In this document: positions 1-6,909 of the stretch, piece after piece
How positions within the stretch are numbered: position 1 is the stretch's first letter
Layout of the letters: each line of letters begins with the position of its first letter
DNA from: Bacteroides sp.
GTDB taxonomy: Bacteria > Bacteroidota > Bacteroidia > Bacteroidales > Bacteroidaceae
Direction of reading: 5' to 3'
DNA length: 7,834 nucleotides
NCBI GenBank assembly: GCA_030151635.1
Contig: JASLDF010000015.1
Span: 1-7,834, forward strand
Translations under genes and position numbers: made by a program
Notes under the pieces: model-generated
What the model was told of the DNA's origin: nothing
Database searches by the model: none
Seen by the model: the letters and a program-made list of their open reading frames with translations, nothing else

Positions 1-60
1 TTTTTGTAATATACACATTGTTGTGCTCATTAGAGTTTATCTTGTTATTAAAATAAGAGT
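1..60 (+). other. 5' leader of nadB
   Basis: This is the non-coding leader before nadB, or the tail of an intergenic region that starts outside the window. It is AT-rich. A TTTG at 3-6 could serve as a -33 box, but no good TAnnTTTG element sits at the right distance, so no promoter is called. AAGAG at 55-59 is too close to the ATG to act as a Shine-Dalgarno sequence, which fits the usual lack of such sites in Bacteroidota. Confidence 0.4.
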
Positions 61-1632
61 ATGATTAAGAAATATGATTTTCTTGTTATAGGTTCTGGCA
101 TTGCTGGAATGAGTTATGCATTGAAGGTTGCCAACAAAGGACGAGTAGCCTTGGTTTGTAAGTCTAAATTAGAAGAAGCTAATACATATTATGCACAGGG
201 AGGAATTGCTTCTGTTACAGATGAATTAGTAGATAATTTTGATAAGCACATAGAAGATACACTTATTGCTGGCGATTGGTTAAGTAGCCGTGCGGCTGTA
301 GAACAAGTTGTTCGTAAAGCGCCAGAGCAGATTGATGAACTGATTGGCTGGGGGGTTAATTTTGATAAATCACCTTCTGGCACATACGATTTACACAAAG
401 AAGGTGGGCATTCTGAGTTCCGCATTCTTCATTATAAAGATTGCACAGGTGCTGAAATTCAAAATACGTTAATTCGTGCCATTAAAGCACACGATAATAT
501 TGATATTTTTGAAGAGTACTTTACAATTGAAATACTAACGCAACATCATCTGGGCGAGAATATTACTCGCTCAAATCCAAATACAGCTTGTTACGGGGCT
601 TACGTCTTAGATCCAAAGACGAACAAAGTAGATACGTTTTTAGCTAAAGTAACCTTGATGGCTACTGGTGGCTGTGGTGCTATTTACCAAACAACGACCA
701 ATCCTTTAGTTGCAACGGGTGATGGTATTGCTATGGTTTACCGTGCTAAGGGTTTTGTCAAAGATATGGAATTCATTCAATTTCATCCTACTGCATTGTT
801 TCACCCAGGAATGCGTCCCTCTTTTCTTATAACTGAAGCCATGCGTGGTTATGGTGCAGTATTGCGTACTCAAGACGGAGAAAAATTCATGCATAAGTAT
901 GACAGTAGATTGTGTTTGGCCCCTCGTGATATCGTGGCTCGTGCCATTGATAGTGAAATGAAAAATAGAGGAGATGAATATGTCTATTTAGATGTTACTC
1001 ACAAAGATCCCGAAACCACAAGAAATCATTTTCCTACAATCTATGCTAAGTGTTTGGAGTTAGGCATTGACATTACAAAAGATTATATTCCAGTGGCTCC
1101 CGCTGCCCATTATTTATGTGGAGGAATTGATGTTGATTTAAATGCACACTCTTCAATAAAACGTTTATATGCTGTAGGTGAATGTGCGAGAACTGGGCTT
1201 CATGGTGGAAATCGATTAGCATCAAATTCGTTAATTGAAGCGGTAGTTTATGCAGATGCTGCAGCCAAAGATAGTTTACAGAAGATATCTGCTTATACTT
1301 ATCAAGATGATATTCCAGAGTGGAATGACGAAGGAACTCAATCTCCAGAAGAAATGGTGTTAATTACTCAAAGTATGCGAGAAGTTAATCAGATAATGGG
1401 TGCGTATGTAGGTATTGTTCGTAGTGATTTAAGATTAGAGCGTGCATGGAAGAGATTGGATATATTGTACGAAGAAACAGAAAGTTTATTTAGAAGAAGT
1501 ACCCCATCTAGGGAGCTATGTGAGTTGCGAAACATGATTAATGTCGGATATTTAATTATGCGGCAAGCTAAAGAGCGTAAAGAGAGTCGTGGTCTTCACT
1601 TCTCAATTGACTACCCTCATCCAAAGGATTAA
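61..1632 (+). CDS. nadB: L-aspartate oxidase (NadB)
   Basis: This cytoplasmic FAD enzyme oxidises L-aspartate to iminoaspartate, which quinolinate synthase NadA then condenses with dihydroxyacetone phosphate in de novo NAD synthesis. The 523 residues are close to the 540 of E. coli NadB. The N-terminus has the FAD-binding Rossmann motif GSGIAG (11-16), followed by YYAQGGIAS, typical of the succinate dehydrogenase/fumarate reductase flavoprotein superfamily. The substrate-site residues of E. coli NadB have clear counterparts: H242 in FHPTA, R289 in APRD, H350 in AAHYLCGG and R385 in HGGNRLASNS. The EGGHSE motif at 114-119 also matches NadB. A C-terminal helical region from about 420 to 523 completes the fold. 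The ATG is the natural start because the Rossmann strand begins at residue 5. No nadA or nadC is visible; partners could lie upstream. The protein is intact and I see no sign that it belongs with the downstream lipoprotein array. Confidence 0.97.
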   Translation: MIKKYDFLVIGSGIAGMSYALKVANKGRVALVCKSKLEEANTYYAQGGIASVTDELVDNFDKHIEDTLIAGDWLSSRAAVEQVVRKAPEQIDELIGWGVNFDKSPSGTYDLHKEGGHSEFRILHYKDCTGAEIQNTLIRAIKAHDNIDIFEEYFTIEILTQHHLGENITRSNPNTACYGAYVLDPKTNKVDTFLAKVTLMATGGCGAIYQTTTNPLVATGDGIAMVYRAKGFVKDMEFIQFHPTALFHPGMRPSFLITEAMRGYGAVLRTQDGEKFMHKYDSRLCLAPRDIVARAIDSEMKNRGDEYVYLDVTHKDPETTRNHFPTIYAKCLELGIDITKDYIPVAPAAHYLCGGIDVDLNAHSSIKRLYAVGECARTGLHGGNRLASNSLIEAVVYADAAAKDSLQKISAYTYQDDIPEWNDEGTQSPEEMVLITQSMREVNQIMGAYVGIVRSDLRLERAWKRLDILYEETESLFRRSTPSRELCELRNMINVGYLIMRQAKERKESRGLHFSIDYPHPKD

Positions 1633-1674
1633 TACAAATTTAGGTACCGGCTTTATAAATATATTTATTATACG

Positions 1675-1702
1675 TCATTGTGAAAAACGATGATACTTTT
1701 CT
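1675..1702 (+). terminator. Candidate weak terminator after nadB
   Basis: TCATTGT (1675-1681) can pair with ACGATGA (1687-1693) around a GAAAA loop, giving a 7-bp stem with one G-T wobble, extendable by one further wobble pair. A short T run (TTTTCT, 1697-1702) follows three bases later. It lies 43 bases after the nadB stop, where a terminator would be expected. The stem is short and the T tract interrupted, so it may be weak or fortuitous. A separate 14-bp AT-only palindrome at 1655-1668 lies just upstream and could contribute. Confidence 0.35.
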
Positions 1703-1790
1703 AAAAAAATAGCATTATATTGGCTTTAAGAGACAGAATTTAAACTTTATTAATTGACACTTCTTACGGATTTAACAATAAATCAAAGGC

Positions 1791-1810
1791 TATATACTTA
1801 GATGTATTTA
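1791..1810. repeat. Imperfect inverted repeat next to candidate promoter
   Basis: TATATAC (1791-1797) and GTATTTA (1804-1810) form an inverted repeat with six of seven positions matching, separated by TTAGAT. It abuts and slightly overlaps the candidate -7 element, which is a typical operator position. The arms are AT-rich, so chance occurrence is quite possible. No regulator gene is present in the window to pair with it. Confidence 0.22.
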
Positions 1811-1816
1811 ACTTTG
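1809..1816 (+). promoter_or_regulatory. Candidate -7 promoter element (TAnnTTTG)
   Basis: TAACTTTG matches exactly the Bacteroidetes primary sigma factor -7 consensus TAnnTTTG. It ends 36 bases before the ATG at 1853, which would leave a 5' leader of about 30 nt. No TTTG -33 box is visible at the usual distance upstream (around 1783-1790 reads AATCAAAGGC), so the promoter may be weak or need an activator. It would drive the four-gene lipoprotein operon. The rest of the 1633-1852 gap shows no gene and no RNA structure that I recognise. Confidence 0.4.
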
Positions 1817-1852
1817 TGTATTCTCTTTGAATAAGTCGCAATAAAACATTTT

Positions 1853-3481
1853 ATGAGAACTATTAAATTTAGTTTATTGATTGTGGTAATGTCATTAATC
1901 TATGGCTGTACTACAAATCAAGTTCTCGACTCTAAGAATGAGCCGAACGATAATATAGAGTTTATCGGGACAGTTACTGACCAAGGTAATCAAGTTTTAA
2001 CAAGAAAATTGAATAATTCGTGGGTTTCTGGAGATAAAATAGGTGTATATGCCTATGATTCTAGCGGTGCAGGATTGTCGCAGGCTACGGTGTATCCAGA
2101 GCTTTATAACAGATGTTTTATAACGACGAGTGGAAATGTTTTTACGGTAATTCCGGGAACACTCCCCGTTGAATATCCTAAAGAGAGTAGCTCTATTCAT
2201 TTAGTGGCGTATTATCCATACTCGGCAGAAGCAATTCTAAACGACTTTATCTATCCTATTGATGTTTCAAACCAATTGAACATTGATGAGGTAGATTTTT
2301 TATATACAAACGATTCTAAACTCGTTTCAAGTATAAATTCTCGCGCTATTTTAAAGTTTAATCATCAACTAAGTAAAATTTCTCTTGCAATAACTTCTAA
2401 AGAGTATGATTTAACAGGTGCTTCTGTTACTGCAATTGGTGTGCCTTTTAAAGCAGACTTTAATTTAGTAAAAGGAGGGTTTTTGGTCGATTATTCTAAT
2501 TTTAAGGATATTAAAGCCTATAATCGTGCCTCAAGCAAATCTTCTCTAACGGCTGAAATTCTATTATTACCATTGGATAAACCTCAGAGCATAACTTTTA
2601 TCATAACGTTGGATAATGGCGTTCAATTCCGATTCGTAACTCCTAAAGATTGGGGTATCGAAAAGGCTAAAGTCTATACTAAGAAGATTAATCTACAGAA
2701 AAAAGGTGGTTCAACAGATCCCGATACACCAGAGGAACCTATAGATCCAAAGCCATTACCCCAAAGCCCGTATATTGAGTATCCTTCACTGGATAACTTG
2801 ACAAGTACTCAAAGACTTATAATGCATGTGGATCCTCTAAATCCAAAGCAAAGAAGTTTCACGATGTTGTTTGATAGCGATGTGAAATTTGCGTATTGGA
2901 TTGCATTTCCACACCATAAAGGTTTTATGGGTAGCTCCGGAAGAACTGATGCTTGGGGCTATGATCCTAAAGTGCCAGAAAATGAGCAACCTAATTTGAA
3001 AAGTGCTTATGTAAGTTATTCAAGAGGTCATCAAGTGGCTAGTAGCGACCGTACAAAATCTAAAGAACTGAATCGCCAAACTTTTTACTATTCAAATATG
3101 ACACCACAAATTCAAGCTTTTAATGGTGGTATTTGGCTTCAGCTGGAACGAGCGGTGCAAGATTTAGTAAAATCTACTAACGATACAATATATATGGTTA
3201 CTGGTGCTGGCTTTTATGATAGGGCTAAAGCGAAAATAACCAAGACTAAGAGTGGTCAGATAACACCTATCCCCGATTATTATTATAAACTGATGGCTCG
3301 TAAAATCAATGGTAAGTACTCTACTATTGGTTATTTGCTAGACCATAATTTGCGAGATGGAGATTTTAGACCTCATAAGAAAACGGTAAAAGAAATTGAA
3401 AAAATCACCGGATTTACATTTTACCAAGGTCTTCCCGACCAAAATGTAAAGAATGTTCTAGGTGAAAATATTTGGAACTAA
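1853..3481 (+). CDS. Fimbrillin-like lipoprotein with C-terminal DNA/RNA non-specific endonuclease
   Basis: This 542-residue protein is probably an exported lipoprotein that holds a nuclease at the cell surface. Residues 1-18 are a signal peptide ending in a lipobox (LIYGC, lipidated Cys19). A fimbrillin-like (Mfa1-type) domain spans about 45-283, with TRK at 50-52, then W...GDKIG, VAYYPY at 118-123 and HQL at 171-173. A Pro/Asp/Glu linker covers 287-303. The rest (about 307-542) is a Serratia nuclease/EndoG-type ββα-metal domain: candidate catalytic Arg364 (GRTDAW), His393 in SRGH (390-393), Asn415 in NMTPQ, and metal-ligand candidate Asn424 eight residues before Glu432, the spacing of N119 and E127 in Serratia nuclease. 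The usual motif is DRGH; here the Asp is Ser390, and the segment before it is five residues shorter than in the next gene's product. All core catalytic residues remain, so activity is likely but unproven. It is the first gene of the apparent operon, 28 bases before its paralogue. The start is set by the signal peptide; no Shine-Dalgarno sequence is seen. Confidence 0.9.
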   Translation: MRTIKFSLLIVVMSLIYGCTTNQVLDSKNEPNDNIEFIGTVTDQGNQVLTRKLNNSWVSGDKIGVYAYDSSGAGLSQATVYPELYNRCFITTSGNVFTVIPGTLPVEYPKESSSIHLVAYYPYSAEAILNDFIYPIDVSNQLNIDEVDFLYTNDSKLVSSINSRAILKFNHQLSKISLAITSKEYDLTGASVTAIGVPFKADFNLVKGGFLVDYSNFKDIKAYNRASSKSSLTAEILLLPLDKPQSITFIITLDNGVQFRFVTPKDWGIEKAKVYTKKINLQKKGGSTDPDTPEEPIDPKPLPQSPYIEYPSLDNLTSTQRLIMHVDPLNPKQRSFTMLFDSDVKFAYWIAFPHHKGFMGSSGRTDAWGYDPKVPENEQPNLKSAYVSYSRGHQVASSDRTKSKELNRQTFYYSNMTPQIQAFNGGIWLQLERAVQDLVKSTNDTIYMVTGAGFYDRAKAKITKTKSGQITPIPDYYYKLMARKINGKYSTIGYLLDHNLRDGDFRPHKKTVKEIEKITGFTFYQGLPDQNVKNVLGENIWN

Positions 3482-3509
3482 CAACTAGACAAAAGATAAA
3501 CTATACACA

Positions 3510-5135
3510 ATGAAGGATTTTAAATTCTGCTTATTATTTGTGGCACTTACAATGATTTATTGTTGCACAAATGATGTTAAGTCAGACACTCAAGAGCTGA
3601 TTAATAAAACAATGAATTTTACGGGTTCTCTAGAGAACGCAGTATTGACCCGTAAATTAGATAGTACGTGGCAAAAGGGAGATAAAATTGGTTTATACGC
3701 TTTTGAAAGCGGGAAAAATCAATCACAATCAACTGTTGATGAGGATGTTTACAACAGAGAAATGATTACGAACGACGGATATGTTTTTGTAACTACACCT
3801 GATACAGAATCTTTAGAGTATCCTAAAGCAGGAGAATCTAAAGACTTTGTGGCATACTTCCCTTACAACTCTAATCAATTATTGGAAGACTTTACGTACC
3901 CAGTAAGACTAGATAATCAAAAGAACATTGATGCAATTGATTTACTATACTCAAATAACTTGAAGGGTGTTTCGAACGTGCCTTCTAAGTTGGAGCTGAA
4001 GTTTAAGCACCAATTAGCTAGAGTTACTTTGGTATTTAAATCAAAGTCGTATGATCTTAAGGGTGCTAAGGTTACTGCACTAAATATTCCAACTCAAGCA
4101 GATTTCAACTTGATATCTGGTAAATTTCTAATAAACAAACAGTCAAACCAAAATGTAGTAGCACAGTCTACTTACGATGGTAGTGCAATGACTTCAAATC
4201 TATTATTATTACCAGATGCTTCATTAGGACAAGTCGTTTTTTTAATAGAATTAACTAATGGAGAGGAGTTTAGCTTCTCAACACCTGTCAAATGGACTTG
4301 GGATTCGGGTAAGAATTATACTAAAGATTTAAACTTGAATGCCAAGGGTGAAACAACCGATCCAGAGGAGCCAGAAAATCCAGACCCAAAACCAGTTCCG
4401 ACTGTGGCTTATATGGAGTATCCTAAAATCGACAAGCTGACATCTAATCAAGTCGTATTGATGCATATGGATCCATCAAACCCAAAACAACGTAATTACA
4501 GTATGTTGTATGATAAGAAATTAAAGTTTGCGACTTGGGTAGCTTACCCCCACCATTCTTACTATTTAGGTTCTACGAAAAGAACCAATGCTTGGCAATA
4601 TGATCCCAAGGTGGATCGTAGAGATCAAGCGAACTTAACAAAAGGCTATCCTAATAATCAAGGTTTAGATATTGATCGTGGTCATCAAATTCCGAGTGGA
4701 GATAGAACGAAAGATAGAGCTATTAATGCAACTACCTTTTATTTTACTAATATGACTCCTCAAAAGGGTAAAAATTTGAATCAAAAGGTTTGGGCAGATT
4801 TAGAGGGTAAAGTTAGAGATTGGACTACCTCGCATAGAGATACGATTTATGTGGTTACGGGAGCGGGTATTTATGATATGAATAATATTAGTTATGTTAA
4901 AGATAACAGCAATGACATGGTTGCTAAACCAGATTACTATTATAAAACCTTACTTAAAAAGGTAAATGGAAAGTATGAAACTATTGGTTATTTCTTTGAG
5001 AATAAAGATACGGAGAGGAATTACGATAAATTTAGAAAACCAGTAAGCGAAATTGAGAAAATTACGGGATATACATTCTATCCAGGTCTTCCTGACCCAG
5101 CTGTAAAAAACAAAATCAATAATTCCGTTTGGTAA
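3510..5135 (+). CDS. Fimbrillin-like lipoprotein with C-terminal DNA/RNA non-specific endonuclease (second paralogue)
   Basis: This 541-residue protein is a tandem paralogue of the preceding gene product; by eye about half the residues of the nuclease domains are identical. The signal peptide ends MIYCC. The likely lipidated residue is Cys19, which leaves an unusual Cys at -1 where Gly, Ala or Ser is normal. The fimbrillin-like domain covers about 42-277, with TRK at 47-49, W..GDKIG, VAYFPY at 114-119 and HQL at 167-169. The linker at 281-297 is rich in Pro, Asp and Glu. The nuclease domain (about 300-541) has Arg358 (KRTNAW), a canonical DRGH (389-392) with catalytic His392, Asn414 in NMTPQ, and Asn424 with Glu432 as metal-site residues. 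Every key residue of the family is present, so it should cleave DNA and RNA in a divalent-metal-dependent way, acting outside the cytoplasm. The following gene starts 20 bases later. No inhibitor gene is visible, which fits a secreted enzyme kept away from host DNA. Confidence 0.92.
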   Translation: MKDFKFCLLFVALTMIYCCTNDVKSDTQELINKTMNFTGSLENAVLTRKLDSTWQKGDKIGLYAFESGKNQSQSTVDEDVYNREMITNDGYVFVTTPDTESLEYPKAGESKDFVAYFPYNSNQLLEDFTYPVRLDNQKNIDAIDLLYSNNLKGVSNVPSKLELKFKHQLARVTLVFKSKSYDLKGAKVTALNIPTQADFNLISGKFLINKQSNQNVVAQSTYDGSAMTSNLLLLPDASLGQVVFLIELTNGEEFSFSTPVKWTWDSGKNYTKDLNLNAKGETTDPEEPENPDPKPVPTVAYMEYPKIDKLTSNQVVLMHMDPSNPKQRNYSMLYDKKLKFATWVAYPHHSYYLGSTKRTNAWQYDPKVDRRDQANLTKGYPNNQGLDIDRGHQIPSGDRTKDRAINATTFYFTNMTPQKGKNLNQKVWADLEGKVRDWTTSHRDTIYVVTGAGIYDMNNISYVKDNSNDMVAKPDYYYKTLLKKVNGKYETIGYFFENKDTERNYDKFRKPVSEIEKITGYTFYPGLPDPAVKNKINNSVW

Positions 5136-5155
5136 GCAATTAACTATAACTATAA

Positions 5156-6889
5156 ATGATAAATAATATAGCAAAGCTACTGTTGGTTATGGTAGCAGTA
5201 ATGTTTGGACACTCGTGTTCAAACATACAAGAAGAATTAAACACCTCTGATCAGTCAGAAGCCATAGAGTTTTATTCGAATATAATAAAACCAACAACGC
5301 GTGTAGTTGGTACACAATGGGAGAATCAAGATGCAATTGGCTTAACTAGTTTTGAAGCTGGTAAGCAAGATGCTCAAGTAAGCAAAAATGTAAAGTATGT
5401 TACTTCGGGGAATGGTAAGTTTACTGCTTCTAATGTAAGTGAAGCAATTAAAATTGAACCCAAGCAAACACTTGATTTTGTAGCTTATTACCCTTTTAAC
5501 GAGTCGGTAAAGTCTAACCAAATCGAAATTGATTTATCGAATCAAAGTAATCGTTCGAAGTTGGATTTATTATATGCTTCAAATGTAAAAGGTGTAAGTA
5601 GTGCAGACCAAAAGTTAGAACTAAACTTTAAACATCAATTATCTCAAGTAATCTTGGTTTTTAATAAAGGTGGAGGGATAACTTCTCTCGAAGGTTTTGA
5701 CGTTGCTAGTATTGAAGGTGTACTAACCTCGGGTGTATTCGATATTGTATCTGGAAAATTAAATGTAGAATCTACGAAGAGTGCCTTGAGTAATATTCAA
5801 ATCTTGAAAACTAAAGAGGAAGCTATTGTTAGTTTCTTGATTTTGCCAGGACAAGCTTTGAACGATATTGTGATTAAGAGTACAGTTGAAGGAAAGAACT
5901 TCAAGTTGAACTTAAAGAATAGTATTGCTAAAAGTGCAACCAAATATACTTACACAGCAGTTGTGTCTTTAGATGGAACTGTTTCTGTAGCTCCAGGTGC
6001 TGATATAGAAGATTGGGAAGTTGAAAAAGATGATGAACAAGATTTATACCCTAATGATAAAGATGGTAACAAAGATAAAGAGCCTCAAGTTAGTTCAGTT
6101 AAAGAGGTCGTAATTAATCATTCTGATAAAAGCTTTAAGTTACCTATACAAGCCAAAAATGATGTTGTGGCTTGGAATATTTCATCTTCTGAGGAGTGGT
6201 TAATTCCACAACAGATAATGGGTTCTGGAAGTGCTGAAATTACCGTTTCTACTACCGAAAACTTATCAGCTGAAAAGAGAAAAGGAAAGTTAATACTAAA
6301 AGCAGGGACTTTTGAAATAATTGTTCAAGTTGTACAAAATGAGTATTTTAATGCAAACCTTCAAACGGTTGTTGTCATGAATGAAAGTTTTGGAGACACG
6401 AAGAATGCTACTATAGATTTTGACTATAAGAAGTTCAATGAATATACGGGATATGATTCTGAGGGATATATCTTTTCCAATATGGGAAGCCGTGTCACTG
6501 TGATTGGAAAGAATACAGTTCAATCTGGTAACCATCATATTTGGTTTCCTGCGGCTAAAAAACCAGGAAGAGAGCCTGATGGCTATGTAACTCCGACATT
6601 GAATATTAAGAATATCAATACAGAGGGGCTTATCGACATTGAGATTTCTTTTGATATCACGGGAGATATAGGTAATAAACCTATTGATACGGACTATATG
6701 AATATTAGTGTTGATGGAAAAGCTTTAGAAGTGCCATCGCATGCATTATCTAACGCGGATAACAATATTTACTATACAACTATTGTAAAAGTGGATAAAC
6801 CATTTACAGAGTTAGAGATAAGTACAGATGAACGAAACCATAAAGGCATTCGTTTTGATAATTTAAAAATAACAGGTAAAAAGAAATAA
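5156..6889 (+). CDS. Fimbrillin-like lipoprotein with BACON domain and C-terminal beta-sandwich
   Basis: This 577-residue lipoprotein begins with a signal peptide ending GHSC (Cys21). The fimbrillin-like domain spans about 45-287: TRV at 48-50, W...DAIG, VAYYPF at 109-114, HQL at 160-162, a LPGQ motif, and a closing IEDW (284-287). A very acidic, Lys-rich linker follows at 289-311. Residues about 318-395 are a BACON domain, recognised from W340..SSEEWL, the G.G..EITVST stretch and the R.G.L....G strand; BACON is a small Ig-like domain linked to carbohydrate or mucin binding in Bacteroidota. The C-terminal region (about 405-577) begins NESFG, contains HIWFPA and ends IRFDNLKITG, the pattern of jelly-roll domains of the choice-of-anchor J or DUF5689-associated kind. 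No catalytic residues are recognisable, so a binding or adhesion role is inferred. It sits 20 bases after the second nuclease gene and 20 before a further paralogue. Confidence 0.85.
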   Translation: MINNIAKLLLVMVAVMFGHSCSNIQEELNTSDQSEAIEFYSNIIKPTTRVVGTQWENQDAIGLTSFEAGKQDAQVSKNVKYVTSGNGKFTASNVSEAIKIEPKQTLDFVAYYPFNESVKSNQIEIDLSNQSNRSKLDLLYASNVKGVSSADQKLELNFKHQLSQVILVFNKGGGITSLEGFDVASIEGVLTSGVFDIVSGKLNVESTKSALSNIQILKTKEEAIVSFLILPGQALNDIVIKSTVEGKNFKLNLKNSIAKSATKYTYTAVVSLDGTVSVAPGADIEDWEVEKDDEQDLYPNDKDGNKDKEPQVSSVKEVVINHSDKSFKLPIQAKNDVVAWNISSSEEWLIPQQIMGSGSAEITVSTTENLSAEKRKGKLILKAGTFEIIVQVVQNEYFNANLQTVVVMNESFGDTKNATIDFDYKKFNEYTGYDSEGYIFSNMGSRVTVIGKNTVQSGNHHIWFPAAKKPGREPDGYVTPTLNIKNINTEGLIDIEISFDITGDIGNKPIDTDYMNISVDGKALEVPSHALSNADNNIYYTTIVKVDKPFTELEISTDERNHKGIRFDNLKITGKKK

Positions 6890-6909
6890 CCTAATTTAAT
6901 AATATCATT

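Noticed and set aside
189..425. Antisense open frame of 78 codons inside nadB
   Set aside because: It lies wholly opposite a well-conserved enzyme gene, has no recognisable protein features, and is the kind of shadow frame expected by chance. The same applies to the antisense frames at 706-894, 1997-2200, 4950-5174 and 6296-6538.
1655..1668. Perfect 14-bp palindrome ATAAATATATTTAT after nadB
   Set aside because: It is made only of A and T in an AT-rich gap and has no GC-containing stem, so it is not called as an independent terminator or operator.
1633..1852. Possible invertible (phase-variable) promoter, as seen for some Bacteroides surface loci
   Set aside because: I looked for matching inverted repeats of about 15-25 bases flanking the promoter and found none; no invertase gene is in the window.
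1853..5135. Toxin/immunity (contact-dependent killing) system based on the nuclease domains
   Set aside because: No immunity-like small gene follows either nuclease, the proteins are lipoproteins with no delivery or polymorphic-toxin features, and the nuclease family is a general extracellular scavenging type.
6044..6088. Acidic linker of the third lipoprotein as a calcium-binding type 3 repeat
   Set aside because: NDKDGNKDKE superficially resembles a DxDxDG loop, but it occurs once, is Lys-rich and lacks the full ligand spacing, so a flexible linker is the simpler reading.
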